DNA from: Saprospiraceae bacterium
Lineage (GTDB): Bacteria > Bacteroidota > Bacteroidia > Chitinophagales > Saprospiraceae
Length of the DNA stretch: 64,000 nt
Assembly (NCBI GenBank): GCA_016714985.1
Contig: JADKBS010000026.1
Coordinates: 100,241 to 164,240 of the forward strand
Reading direction: 5' to 3'
The notes beneath the pieces are model-generated. The model saw nothing but the letters and a program-made list of their open reading frames with translations. It ran no database searches and was not told the origin of the DNA. Below are positions 16,466-25,640 of the stretch, piece by piece. The position numbers and the translations under genes are program-made. How positions within the stretch are numbered: position 1 is the first letter of the stretch; each line of letters starts with the position of its first letter.

Positions 16466-19400
16466 ATGAAACGACATTCACTCACTTTGCTATTGTTTTT
16501 GGGCTTTAGCCTTTCGCTGCAGGCCCAAAAAATTACCGGAAAAGTCACTTCTGCGGAAGACGGGCTGCCACTTCCCGGGGTCAACGTGTTCATTAAGAAC
16601 ACTACCGTTGGAACCACCACCGAAGTGGATGGCAGTTATGAAATTAATGCTGGAAAAGGGGCTATGCTTGAGTTCTCCTTTGTGGGCTTCGAGAAAAAAG
16701 AAGTGGTAGTAGGCAGTGAAAATATCATCAATGTCGTACTGGAATCTTCAGCACAATTACTGAAAGACGTAGTGGTTGTCGCTTATGGCACGGTCAAAAA
16801 AAGCGACCTCACCGGCTCGGTCTCCTCGGTTTCTTCGGAGGATATAACCCGCACCGCACCCACTTCGCTCGACCAAGCTTTACAGGGACGTGCAGCAGGC
16901 GTGCAGGTGACACAAGTGAGCGGACGGCCGGGCGGCGAAACCTCCATCCGCATCCGTGGCAGCAGCTCCATCAACGCTGGCAACGAGCCGCTCTATGTCG
17001 TGGACGGCATGCTTATCACCAGCGACAACGGGCAGACCAATGCGGGCGGCACCGCTGGTTCGGGCCTGAACGGATTGTCGGCCATCAACCCCGGTGATAT
17101 CGAGCGCATCGAAATCCTGAAAGACGCCTCGGCCACTGCCCTCTACGGCTCCCGTGGCTCCAACGGCGTGGTTTTGATTACCACGAAAAGGGGCAAGGCT
17201 GGAAAATCGAGCGTCACATTTGACACGTACTACGGTGTGCAGGAGGTGACCAAACAATTGGACATGCTCAACGGCCAAGAATTCGCCAATTACATGAACG
17301 AGTTCAGCGAGGAATCAGGCCTGCCTTTCGATGTCCGGTATTTGATACCCGAAAAAATCGGGGAAGGCACTGATTGGCAAAAGGCGATTTTCAGGCAGGC
17401 AACGATGCAGAGCTACCAATTGAGCGCACTCGGCGGCTCAGAAAATACCCAGTTTTCCATCAGTGGCGGCTATTTCAAGCAGGAAGGCATCATCATCAAC
17501 TCCGATTTTGAGCGGTACAGCTTCCGCACCAATTTGGACCAAAAGATCAGCAACCGTTTCAAGGTCGGCAGCAGCGTGAGCCTCAGCTACATCAAGTCGA
17601 GGGGCGTACTCACAGGGGCGCAAAGTGCCGGTACTGGCACCCTACTGCCTGGCGCTACGACTTCTGCCCTGCTGTTTCCACCCACCTTGCCCGTGCTCGA
17701 TTCCACGGTGGCCGGGGGCTATACTTTTGAGGACGACCGGGGCAGGGACATCGGCAACCCCGTGGCCGATGCCCTCGAAACCGACAACCTCTCGAACAAT
17801 GCCCGGGCCATCGCGAACCTCTACGGCATCTACAAAATCGCCGAAGGGCTTGACTTGAAAGCCTCAGCAGGGGTGGACGGGTTTTCGGTGAAGGACAACC
17901 GTTTTGTCCCCAATTACTTGAAGCGGTCGGAGCCAAACAACGGCGATGCGGTGGTGGCAACGGTGGACGGCTTGAGCTGGCTTTCCGAGTTCACCCTCAC
18001 CTACAGCCGAAAACTGAGCAAGCGCCACACCTTCGATGCACTGGCGGGCACCAGTTTTCAGGGGTTCCGCTCTGAGCGGCTCTTCGCATTTGCCCTCGAT
18101 TTTCCCGACAACCGCACCGGCTGGCACAGCCTCGGCAGCGCCCTCAACCCTCAACCCGCTTCCACGGGGGAATCGGAATGGGGCATCGTCTCCTACCTTG
18201 GCCGGGTCAACTATTCGTTTGACAACAGGATACTGCTCACCTTAACGGGCAGGATGGACGGCGCTTCTAAGTTCGGGAAGAACAACAAATACGGCTTTTT
18301 CCCTTCCGGTGCCATTGCTTGGAAAATGCACGAGGAGGACTTCTTCAAAAACATGGGGGTGTTCCAAACCTTGAAATCACGCATCAGCTACGGCGTCATC
18401 GGCAACCAAGAGATTTTCCCTTATGCCTCGCTGGCCACGGTCGGCGCCATCGGCCAGGGCACTTTCAACAACAGCGAAGCGTATATCGGGCAAGAGCCGC
18501 TGCGCTACCCAAACCCCGACCTTAAATGGGAACGCACCTCGCAGTTCGACTTCGGCATTGACGCCGAGTTTGCCGGGGGCAGGCTGGGCGCCACTTTCGA
18601 TATTTACCAAAAACAAACCACCGACCTGCTGCTCTTCACGCCGCTGCCAACCACGACGGGCTTCAGCGGCGCACTCTTCAATATTGGCGGCTTGCGCAAC
18701 AAAGGCTTGGAGCTGGCGCTCAACTCCCGCAACCTGACAGGCGAGTTTGATTGGCAGACGGACTTGAACTTCTCCGTCAACCGCAACGAAATCACCGAGC
18801 TTTCACTGGGCAACGACATCTTCGTGCCGGGCGTGTTGACCGTTCCGGCTGGCTGGAGCATCCTGCGGGAAGGCGAGCCTATCGGCACCTTCTACGGGCT
18901 GGTTTCCGATGGCATTTTCCAAACGGACGAAGAGGCCATGAGCAGCCCGCACCTCAAGGCGCAAAACCCAAAAGCGGGCGACCGCAAATACAAAGACCTG
19001 AACGGCAGGGACGCACAGGGCAACCTCACCGGCCAGCCCGACGGCGTGGTGGACGAGGCTGACCGCCAAATCATCGGCGATGCCAACCCCGATTTCACAT
19101 GGGGCCTGACCAATAAATTTTCCTGGAAGGGTTTTGACCTGTCCGTTTTCATCCAAGGGGTGCAGGGCAACGACATCGTGAACGCCTACCTCTTCGAAAT
19201 CGGCTCGCTGAATGCCGAAACCAACGTGCTGAAGGAGTTCTACGACAACCGCTGGACGCCCGAAAACCCCAACGACAAGTACCCGAAAGTCAACCCATCC
19301 GAGCGCAATACATTCAGCGATGCGCAAGTGGAAGACGGCTCTTTTATCCGCATCAAAAACATCACCTTTGGCTACAATCTGCCCAACAGTTTGCTGCAAA

Positions 19401-19582
19401 AAACGAAGTTGGCCAAGTTCCGGGTGTACGCCAGTGTCAACAACCTGAAAACCTTCACCGATTACCGAGGCTATGACCCAGAGGTCAATGCATTCGGACA
19501 AAGCCACCTCCTGCAAGGCATTGACTACGGCGGCTACCCGCTGGCGAGGACGATTATTGGCGGGGTTCAGGTAGGGTTTTGA
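16466..19582 (+). CDS. susC: SusC-family TonB-dependent glycan importer
   Basis: This 1038-residue outer-membrane transporter has a signal peptide (MKRHSLTLLLFLGFSLSLQAQ), then a carboxypeptidase-regulatory-like domain (GKVTSAEDGLPLPGVNVFIK), residues 22-105. The plug spans about 115-230, with SIRIRGSSSINAGNEPLYVVDG and GSRGSNGVVLITTK, and the 22-strand barrel ends in the expected terminal Phe. There is no STN domain, consistent with no anti-sigma partner. ATG 16466 is preferred over an in-frame TTG at 16454 because it starts the signal peptide. It works with the SusD protein encoded next to bind and pull oligosaccharides through the outer membrane. The GH92 and GH38 genes nearby suggest alpha-mannosides as cargo. 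Confidence 0.96.
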   Translation: MKRHSLTLLLFLGFSLSLQAQKITGKVTSAEDGLPLPGVNVFIKNTTVGTTTEVDGSYEINAGKGAMLEFSFVGFEKKEVVVGSENIINVVLESSAQLLKDVVVVAYGTVKKSDLTGSVSSVSSEDITRTAPTSLDQALQGRAAGVQVTQVSGRPGGETSIRIRGSSSINAGNEPLYVVDGMLITSDNGQTNAGGTAGSGLNGLSAINPGDIERIEILKDASATALYGSRGSNGVVLITTKRGKAGKSSVTFDTYYGVQEVTKQLDMLNGQEFANYMNEFSEESGLPFDVRYLIPEKIGEGTDWQKAIFRQATMQSYQLSALGGSENTQFSISGGYFKQEGIIINSDFERYSFRTNLDQKISNRFKVGSSVSLSYIKSRGVLTGAQSAGTGTLLPGATTSALLFPPTLPVLDSTVAGGYTFEDDRGRDIGNPVADALETDNLSNNARAIANLYGIYKIAEGLDLKASAGVDGFSVKDNRFVPNYLKRSEPNNGDAVVATVDGLSWLSEFTLTYSRKLSKRHTFDALAGTSFQGFRSERLFAFALDFPDNRTGWHSLGSALNPQPASTGESEWGIVSYLGRVNYSFDNRILLTLTGRMDGASKFGKNNKYGFFPSGAIAWKMHEEDFFKNMGVFQTLKSRISYGVIGNQEIFPYASLATVGAIGQGTFNNSEAYIGQEPLRYPNPDLKWERTSQFDFGIDAEFAGGRLGATFDIYQKQTTDLLLFTPLPTTTGFSGALFNIGGLRNKGLELALNSRNLTGEFDWQTDLNFSVNRNEITELSLGNDIFVPGVLTVPAGWSILREGEPIGTFYGLVSDGIFQTDEEAMSSPHLKAQNPKAGDRKYKDLNGRDAQGNLTGQPDGVVDEADRQIIGDANPDFTWGLTNKFSWKGFDLSVFIQGVQGNDIVNAYLFEIGSLNAETNVLKEFYDNRWTPENPNDKYPKVNPSERNTFSDAQVEDGSFIRIKNITFGYNLPNSLLQKTKLAKFRVYASVNNLKTFTDYRGYDPEVNAFGQSHLLQGIDYGGYPLARTIIGGVQVGF

Positions 19583-19588
19583 TTAAAA

Positions 19589-19655
19589 CCCCTGACCCCT
19601 AAGGGGGACCTAAATCGGGAAGTACAGAATTAGGTTCCCCTTTAGGGGTCAGGGG
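19589..19655. repeat. Imperfect inverted repeat between susC and susD
   Basis: CCCCTGACCCCTAAGGGGG and CCCCTTTAGGGGTCAGGGG face each other across about 25 bp, and flanking ACCTAA/TTAGGT adds more pairing. Each arm is itself partly self-complementary. It could act as an mRNA processing or attenuation hairpin that sets the SusC:SusD ratio, or be one of the dispersed palindromes common in this window. Confidence 0.7.
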
Positions 19656-19669
19656 TAAAAAAAGCAAAC

Positions 19670-21160
19670 ATGAAAAAATACATCGGCTTTTCCATCCTCA
19701 TCTTGCTGCTTACCGTGGGCTTTTTTGCCTGCAAAGGCTTGCTCGAAGAAGACCCCAAGGACCAGGTGTTCGTGGACAATTTTTTCCAAACGGAAAACGA
19801 TGCCACCGCTGCCGTGAATTCGATTTATGGCATCCTCAACGCCACCAGTTCGGCCCCTTCTTTTGGCGGCGTCTATTTCAGCAATTACTGGGTGGCCACG
19901 GGACTGGCTTCCGATGAAATGGAAAACCGGCTGCCCGCCCCCGACTTCGACCAGTTGGCAACCTTTACCCACCGTCCCGTGAACGGGGCACTCTATGAGT
20001 TTTGGAGCTTGGCCTACAAGGGAATCAACAACGCCAATTTCGCCATTGAGGGCATACCCTTGGTGAATGGTGACCCAAGCTTTAAAAACCAGCGCCTCGC
20101 TGAGGCCCATTTCCTGCGGGGAATGCTCTACTTCGACCTTGTCCGGTGGTTTGGCGACATCCCACTCATTTTGACCCTTGGTGGCGAGGTGACGCCGCCC
20201 CGCAATGACAAGGACGAAGTCTATGCCGCCATCATCGCCGACCTTCAGTTTGCGGAGCAAAACCTACCCGATAGCTACTCGGCTGGCAACGGCCTTGGCA
20301 GGGCCACCAAAGGTGCTGCTACAGGCCTCTTGGCAAAGGTTTACCTCACCCAAGGCGAATGGCAAAAATGCGTGGACCAATGCGATGCCATCATCAATTC
20401 CGGCAAATACGGGCTGTACGACGACTTCGCCGAAGCGTTCCGCATTCCCAATGAAAACGGGAAGGAAACCCTGTTCGGCATCGGGTTCGGCACCGCCAAC
20501 AACAGCATTTCCTTCTGGGAGGCGGGGCAGTTCAATGTCCGGTTGTTGCCGACCAAGCTCTCTGGCGCAATCCCCGGCGTAAACGCCCAAGGCTGGCAAG
20601 TGGCCACGCAAAACCTTTACGACAGCTACGACCCGCAAGACCGCCGTCGGGAAGTCACGCTGTTGACCACCATCACCAACGTTGACGGCACGACGACCAC
20701 CGTCGAGCCGCATATCCAGAAATACTGGGACCGGGTGAACGAACCGACTGCCGGGAACACCGACCACGATTTCCCGTACCTGCGCTATTCCGACATCCTG
20801 CTGATGTACGCCGAGGCATTGAACGAGCTGAAAAACGGGCCAGATGCCGAAGCCTACGACGCCGTCAACCAAGTGCGCAAGCGGGCCAGGTTCAACGGCA
20901 TGACGGAACTAAACATCCTGCCCGATTTGACGGGACTATCCTATCAAGATTTCAAGGATGCCCTGCTGGAAGAGCGCCGCCATGAGTTCGTCGCCGAGGG
21001 CCACCGTTGGTTTGATTTGGTCAGGTTTGGCAAGCTGGAAGCACTCGTGCCGTTGGCAAAACCGGGGGTACAGCCGCAGGCTTTTCACGACCTGTTTCCC
21101 ATACCGCAGGGAGAGATTGACTTGAACCAGAACCTGTTACCACAAAATACAGGGTATTAA
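19670..21160 (+). CDS. susD: SusD/RagB-family surface glycan-binding lipoprotein
   Basis: This 496-residue lipoprotein has a signal peptide ending VGFFAC, with the lipid-anchored Cys near residue 21. The SusD N-terminal region (LLEEDPKDQVFVDNFFQTEN) and TPR-like helices follow, with the family landmark AEAHFLRGMLYFDLVRWFGD near residue 145. The RagB C-terminal domain contains RRHEFVAEGHRWFDLVRFG and the DLFPIPQGEIDLNQNL ending. It caps the SusC barrel on the cell surface and captures oligosaccharides. The spacing from susC is 87 bp, filled by the inverted repeat. Confidence 0.96.
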   Translation: MKKYIGFSILILLLTVGFFACKGLLEEDPKDQVFVDNFFQTENDATAAVNSIYGILNATSSAPSFGGVYFSNYWVATGLASDEMENRLPAPDFDQLATFTHRPVNGALYEFWSLAYKGINNANFAIEGIPLVNGDPSFKNQRLAEAHFLRGMLYFDLVRWFGDIPLILTLGGEVTPPRNDKDEVYAAIIADLQFAEQNLPDSYSAGNGLGRATKGAATGLLAKVYLTQGEWQKCVDQCDAIINSGKYGLYDDFAEAFRIPNENGKETLFGIGFGTANNSISFWEAGQFNVRLLPTKLSGAIPGVNAQGWQVATQNLYDSYDPQDRRREVTLLTTITNVDGTTTTVEPHIQKYWDRVNEPTAGNTDHDFPYLRYSDILLMYAEALNELKNGPDAEAYDAVNQVRKRARFNGMTELNILPDLTGLSYQDFKDALLEERRHEFVAEGHRWFDLVRFGKLEALVPLAKPGVQPQAFHDLFPIPQGEIDLNQNLLPQNTGY

Positions 21161-21268
21161 TACGCTAAAATAGGGCTTTCGAGCTACCGCCTTTAGCGCC
21201 CCAGCAGTTTTTATAAGAATGCCCTTTACTTTAAATCTCATCACCATTAGTCTTTTAAACCTAATCTT

Positions 21269-21439
21269 ATGCTTGCAAGAATTTTCATCGCAATTGTTTT
21301 AGGTGTCAGCTTTTTGGGGTGGGTACTGTATCGGCTGCTTATCAAGAAAGACCTTAAAAAGCATTTGACTGAGTTCTATTTTGGGCTATTTTTTATAGGA
21401 ATTTGGGTGTTGATATACTGGTTAATCACCAAAGATTAA
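21269..21439 (+). CDS. Small two-helix membrane protein, 56 residues
   Basis: The frame begins MLARIFIAIVLGVSFLGWVL and ends in VLIYWLITKD with a stop at 21437-21439. Two hydrophobic segments (about residues 4-22 and 35-52) flank a basic loop (RLLIKKDLKKHL), so it would sit in the inner membrane as a hairpin. It lies in the same direction between susD and the ROK kinase, 22 bp before the latter. I do not recognise the family. Its presence inside the operon, with codon use unlike random DNA, makes it credible, but the length leaves doubt. Confidence 0.5.
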   Translation: MLARIFIAIVLGVSFLGWVLYRLLIKKDLKKHLTEFYFGLFFIGIWVLIYWLITKD

Positions 21440-21461
21440 AACCATAAAAAATTCAAGAAAC

Positions 21462-22412
21462 ATGCCCGTAATTACTTTAGACTTAGGGGGAACCCGCATC
21501 AAGTTCGGATTGCTGGAAAACGGGCAACTGCTCGCATCCGCCAATATCGAAGTGCCGTCGAGCGAGCATTTTGCCGCGGTGTTGCCTATCATCGAAGCGC
21601 AGGTTGGCAAGATGATAAAGGAAACGGGTGCCAAGCAATTGGACGATATCGGCATGGCCTTCCCCACCATCGTGGACAGCGACCGGATGCGGCTGCTGTA
21701 CAAATACACAAAATACAACGATGCGAACGACCTCGACCTCATCGGCTGGGCAAGGGCGAAATGGAATGCCCCGCTAGTCATGGAAAACGATGCACGGGCG
21801 GCCCTCGTGGGCGAGTGGCAGCATGGCGCTGGCACGGGCGTGGACAACCTCGTGATGGTCACCATCGGCACGGGCGTAGGCTCAGCAGCACTGGTCAACG
21901 GGCGGCTCTTGAAAGGCAGCCACTACCTCGCCGGCAACCTCGGCGGCCACATGGCCGTCAACTTCGACGGTGGCCGCTGCAACTGCGGCAACGTCGGCTG
22001 CTTGGAAAGCGAGGCTTCATCGTGGGCATTGCCTGGTATTCTGAAACGACTGCCCGGCTATTCTGACAGCCCATTTGTCCCGAGTACTCGGGACGAAAAA
22101 CCGGATTTTGAAGCAGTATTCCGTCTTGCCGCAGCAGGTGAACCATTTGCACTTTCTGTACGGGAGCGAAGCCTCGAAGCTTGGGCAACGGGCATCCTGA
22201 ACCTCGTCTATGCCTACGACCCAGAGCGGGTGGTCATCGGTGGCGGCGTGATGCACAGTGCGGACGTGATACTGCCATTTATCCAAAACAAAATCAACCA
22301 TGCCGCTTGGCTTCCAGCAAACGCCGTAGAGGTAGTGGCAGCACAGGAGCCGGATTGGGCAGGGGTGATGGGGATGGGGTACTTGGCACTTAAAACAACG
22401 CAGAAGCATTGA
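21462..22412 (+). CDS. ROK-family sugar kinase
   Basis: This 316-residue cytoplasmic kinase has the N-terminal phosphate loop LDLGGTRIKFGLL, the second ATP motif VTIGTGVGSA near residue 134 and the ROK zinc motif CNCGNVGCLE near residue 172. NDARAA near 107 is the catalytic Asp region. No DNA-binding domain is present, so it is an enzyme rather than a repressor. With the PMI-like protein that overlaps its stop codon, the likely substrate is mannose, giving mannose-6-phosphate, though glucose or fructose cannot be excluded. A palindrome at 22077-22094 lies inside the gene, between the zinc motif and the C-terminal helices, and adds a VPSTRDEK stretch. Confidence 0.9.
   Translation: MPVITLDLGGTRIKFGLLENGQLLASANIEVPSSEHFAAVLPIIEAQVGKMIKETGAKQLDDIGMAFPTIVDSDRMRLLYKYTKYNDANDLDLIGWARAKWNAPLVMENDARAALVGEWQHGAGTGVDNLVMVTIGTGVGSAALVNGRLLKGSHYLAGNLGGHMAVNFDGGRCNCGNVGCLESEASSWALPGILKRLPGYSDSPFVPSTRDEKPDFEAVFRLAAAGEPFALSVRERSLEAWATGILNLVYAYDPERVVIGGGVMHSADVILPFIQNKINHAAWLPANAVEVVAAQEPDWAGVMGMGYLALKTTQKH
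22077..22094. repeat. 18-bp perfect palindrome inside the ROK gene
   Basis: GTCCCGAGTACTCGGGAC is self-complementary and translated in frame. Its position in a surface loop region and its base composition suggest a small palindromic insertion rather than conserved coding sequence. Confidence 0.7.
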
Positions 22413-24154
22413 AACCAAACTACGACAAATATCCAACCGTAAAAGTAGCCGGATACAACAGCAAATGCTGGTCAGGCTGGCCCGCTATTTTTGAAAAAAT
22501 CCAGGCTGAAATTGCTGCACAGGGCAAGCAACGAACCGTCATCGTCGTCGAAACGTACCCCGGCGTGGACGATGACGAAATCATGGGCGCTATCGCCAAT
22601 TGGCTTTGCCCAAATGCTTTTTTCCATGCGCAGGACGCATTTTTGAGCGCAGCGAAGATTGACCAACTCACCCATCCCGACGTCACCGACGACCGCATTT
22701 TTGGCTACATGACCCGCCTGACCATCGAGCAGTTTTTTGATAAAAAAAAGCTGGCTGCGATGCAAAGCCGCCTGCAAGCTTCGGAAGGCGTCATCGTCAT
22801 ATATGGCACGGGCGCATCGGTTGTTGCGGAGCAATGGGATTTGCTCATTTACGCCGACATGGCCCGCTGGGAAATCCAACTGCGGATGCGTCGACACGAA
22901 GTGGCCAACCTCGGCACCAACAACCACGACCTTGAATTCCCGCAGCAATACAAACGGGCGTATTTCGTGGACTGGCGGGTGGCCGACCGCCTCAAAAGGC
23001 AATTGATGGAGCGCTGGGATTTCGTGCTGGACACCAATTTGCGCAGCGAACCCAAAATGGCAACGGGCGAAGCGGTGAGAACAGCCTTGCGGCAAACGGC
23101 AGCGCAGCCTTTCCGGGTGGTTCCGTTCTTCGACCCTGGGCCGTGGGGCGGCCAGTGGATGAAGGAAGTCTGCGACCTCGACCGCTCCGCCGTTAACTAT
23201 GCGTGGTGCTTCGACTGCGTGCCGGAAGAGAACAGCCTGCTCCTCGATTTTGGGGAAATGACGATGGAATTGCCCGCCGTTGACCTCGTTTTTTACCAGC
23301 CAAAAAAACTGCTCGGTGAAAACGTTTTTTCCCGATTCGGCGCAGAATTCCCCATCCGCTTCGACTTTTTGGACACGATGGACGGCGGCAATCTGAGCCT
23401 GCAAGTCCATCCGCTGACGGAGTATATCCGGGAGCATTTCGGCATGTTTTACACGCAGGACGAAAGCTACTACATGCTCGACGTGAAGGAAGATGCCTGT
23501 GTTTACTTGGGGTTGAATGAAGACGTGCAACCCGATGCGATGATAGCCGAACTGGAAGCGGCGCAGCAAACCGGCGTTTTCGATGCCGAAAAGCATGTGG
23601 CAAAATGGGCGGTCAAAAAGCACGACCACGTCCTGATTCCCGCTGGCACGGTGCATTGTTCCGGCAAGAACAGCATGGTGCTGGAAATCAGCGCCACGCC
23701 GTACATCTTCACTTTCAAGCTCTGGGATTGGGGTCGCCTCGGCATGGACGGGTTGCCACGCCCCATCAATATCGGCCACGGCAAACAGAACATCGAATGG
23801 GACAGGACGACCGATTGGGTGGCCAAAAACCTCCTCAACCGCGTCGATAAAATTGCCGAAGGCGATGGCTGGCGGGAGGAGCGCACGGGCCTACACGAAA
23901 CCGAATTCATTGAAACAAGGCGACATTGGTTCACCAAAACCGTCCACCATAACACGGGCGGCAACCTGAACGTGCTGAACCTCGTGGAGGGCCGGGAAGC
24001 CATCGTCGAAAGCCCGACGGGTGCGTTCGAGCCGTTCGTGGTGCATTATGCCGAGACCTTCATCGTGCCTGCCAGCGTGGGCGAGTACACCATCCGGCCT
24101 TTTGGCGAAAGCGAGGGGAAGGAATGCGGGACCCTCAAGGCTTATGTGCGATGA
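22409..24154 (+). CDS. Class I phosphomannose-isomerase-like protein with degenerate kinase-like N-domain
   Basis: This is a 581-residue protein. Residues about 240-581 resemble a class I (cupin) mannose-6-phosphate isomerase: LSLQVHPLTEYI supplies the Gln/His zinc ligands and LIPAGTVHCSG the later PAGT-x-H motif. Residues about 40-215 look like a P-loop uridine-kinase-like fold (VIVVETYPGVDDDEI, GVIVIYGTGA, ADMARWEIQLRMRRHE) with no GxxxxGK[ST], so ATP binding is unlikely. The start is TTG, overlapping the ROK stop as TTGA, which implies coupled translation. The expected reaction is mannose-6-phosphate to fructose-6-phosphate; the N-domain may be regulatory. Confidence 0.82.
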   Translation: MKPNYDKYPTVKVAGYNSKCWSGWPAIFEKIQAEIAAQGKQRTVIVVETYPGVDDDEIMGAIANWLCPNAFFHAQDAFLSAAKIDQLTHPDVTDDRIFGYMTRLTIEQFFDKKKLAAMQSRLQASEGVIVIYGTGASVVAEQWDLLIYADMARWEIQLRMRRHEVANLGTNNHDLEFPQQYKRAYFVDWRVADRLKRQLMERWDFVLDTNLRSEPKMATGEAVRTALRQTAAQPFRVVPFFDPGPWGGQWMKEVCDLDRSAVNYAWCFDCVPEENSLLLDFGEMTMELPAVDLVFYQPKKLLGENVFSRFGAEFPIRFDFLDTMDGGNLSLQVHPLTEYIREHFGMFYTQDESYYMLDVKEDACVYLGLNEDVQPDAMIAELEAAQQTGVFDAEKHVAKWAVKKHDHVLIPAGTVHCSGKNSMVLEISATPYIFTFKLWDWGRLGMDGLPRPINIGHGKQNIEWDRTTDWVAKNLLNRVDKIAEGDGWREERTGLHETEFIETRRHWFTKTVHHNTGGNLNVLNLVEGREAIVESPTGAFEPFVVHYAETFIVPASVGEYTIRPFGESEGKECGTLKAYVR

Positions 24155-24200
24155 CGGCCAATCGTAAATCGTCCCAAAGGGATAAATAAATCAAGCAATC

Positions 24201-24220
24201 CCTGTCTGCCGACAGGCAGG
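24201..24220. repeat. Short palindromic repeat before the sugar porter gene
   Basis: CCTGTCTGCCGACAGGCAGG can form two alternative overlapping hairpins (CCTGTC/GACAGG or CTGCC/GGCAG). It lies in the 80-bp gap between the PMI-like and porter genes and probably belongs to a dispersed family. I see no T run, so a terminator is not supported. Confidence 0.55.
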
Positions 24221-24234
24221 GTAAAATCAACAAT

Positions 24235-25587
24235 ATGCCAACCAACAACGACACCATCAACATGCGCACCGTCTATCTGCTCACGGCAGTAGCGGCGCTC
24301 GGCGGCCTGCTTTTCGGCTACGATACGGCGGTCATTTCCGGCGCCATTGGTTTTTTGAAAACCAAGTTTGAACTGACCACGGCCATGCAGGGCTGGGCAG
24401 CTTCCAGTGCCATCATCGGCTGCATATTCGGCGCAATGGGCGCAGGCTGGGCCAGTGATAAATATGGCCGGAAAAAAGTGCTGATTTGGACGGCCATCTT
24501 GTTTGCCATTTCTGCCATTGGTGCGGCTGTGCCGCAAAACCTGACGCAGTTTGCCATCTTCCGCTTCATTGGTGGGCTGGGCATCGGGGCGGCTTCGATG
24601 GTATCGCCGTTGTACATCACCGAGCTGGCACCCGCTTCCATTCGGGGCAAATTGGTGTCGTACTACCAATTGGCCATCGTCATCGGCATCCTCGTTATTT
24701 TCTTCGTAAACACCTTGATACAGGGCTTGGGCGACGAAGCCTGGAACGTGGAATACGGCTGGCGCTACATGATGGCTTCGGGTCTGATTCCGGCAGTCTT
24801 GTTTTTGGTAGCGCTGTTTTTCGTGCCGGAAAGCCCCCGCTGGCTGACCAAGGAAGGCCGTGAAAAAGAAGCCTTGGCCGTGCTTTCAAGCATCAACGGC
24901 GAGGCGAAGGCGGGCGAGATTTTACAAGAAGTAAAAGCCACGCTGCACGAGGAGCAGGGCACCTTGGGCGAGCTGTTCACCGGCCGTTTCCGAAAGGCGA
25001 TTTTCGTGGGCATCGTGCTCTGCATTTTTTCGCAGGTGCAGGGCATCAACGCCATCATGTACTATGCGCCAGAGATTTTCAAGGCGGTAGGCACGGGCAC
25101 CGAATCGGCCTTCCAGCAGACCATCATCATCGGCATCGTCAACGTACTTTTCACTTTTGCCGCCATCCATTTTGTGGATAAAATGGGCCGGAAAAAACTG
25201 CTGCTCTGGGGCGGTGCGGGCATGTGTTTGAGCTTGGGCATGGTCGGCTTGGCCTTCCACAATGGCTGGACGGGTTACGGCCTGCTGATTTTCATCCTAC
25301 TTTATATCGCCTGTTTTGCGGCCTCATACGGCCCAGTGACTTGGGTGGTGATTTCCGAAATTTTCCCCATCAAAATGCGGGGCGTCGCCATGTCGGTGGC
25401 CACGTTTGCGCTCTGGGTCGCCGTGTACGTGGTGACGCAAATGTTCCCCATTTTATTGGAATCGGCTGGCCCGGCGGCCACGTTCTGGGTGTTCTGCGGG
25501 ATGTCGCTACTGGCGTTTTTCTTCGTGTGGTCGCAGGTGCCGGAGACAAAGGAGAAGACGCTGGAGGAGATTGAGCGGACGTGGTGA
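24235..25587 (+). CDS. MFS sugar porter (GLUT/XylE-like hexose:H+ symporter)
   Basis: This 450-residue inner-membrane protein has 12 predicted helices. It has the full set of sugar-porter signatures: GGLLFGYDTAVISGA in helix 1, DKYGRKK after helix 2, PLYITELAPASIRGK after helix 4, VPESPRWL at the end of helix 6, QVQGINAIMYYAPEIF in helix 7 and the terminal VPETKEKTLEEIE. It would carry mannose or a related hexose from the periplasm to the ROK kinase or the oxidative enzymes. It follows the PMI-like gene by 80 bp on the same strand. Confidence 0.94.
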   Translation: MPTNNDTINMRTVYLLTAVAALGGLLFGYDTAVISGAIGFLKTKFELTTAMQGWAASSAIIGCIFGAMGAGWASDKYGRKKVLIWTAILFAISAIGAAVPQNLTQFAIFRFIGGLGIGAASMVSPLYITELAPASIRGKLVSYYQLAIVIGILVIFFVNTLIQGLGDEAWNVEYGWRYMMASGLIPAVLFLVALFFVPESPRWLTKEGREKEALAVLSSINGEAKAGEILQEVKATLHEEQGTLGELFTGRFRKAIFVGIVLCIFSQVQGINAIMYYAPEIFKAVGTGTESAFQQTIIIGIVNVLFTFAAIHFVDKMGRKKLLLWGGAGMCLSLGMVGLAFHNGWTGYGLLIFILLYIACFAASYGPVTWVVISEIFPIKMRGVAMSVATFALWVAVYVVTQMFPILLESAGPAATFWVFCGMSLLAFFFVWSQVPETKEKTLEEIERTW

Positions 25588-25640
25588 GTAAATGGGCAAT
25601 TTTTAGCATAACTGGACGATTCAACTAAACCTCAACCGAT

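Noticed and set aside
22472..23779. Long minus-strand reading frame (435 codons) opposite the PMI-like gene
   Set aside because: It is a shadow frame in G+C-richer coding DNA. It has no recognisable domain, while the plus strand has clear PMI motifs.
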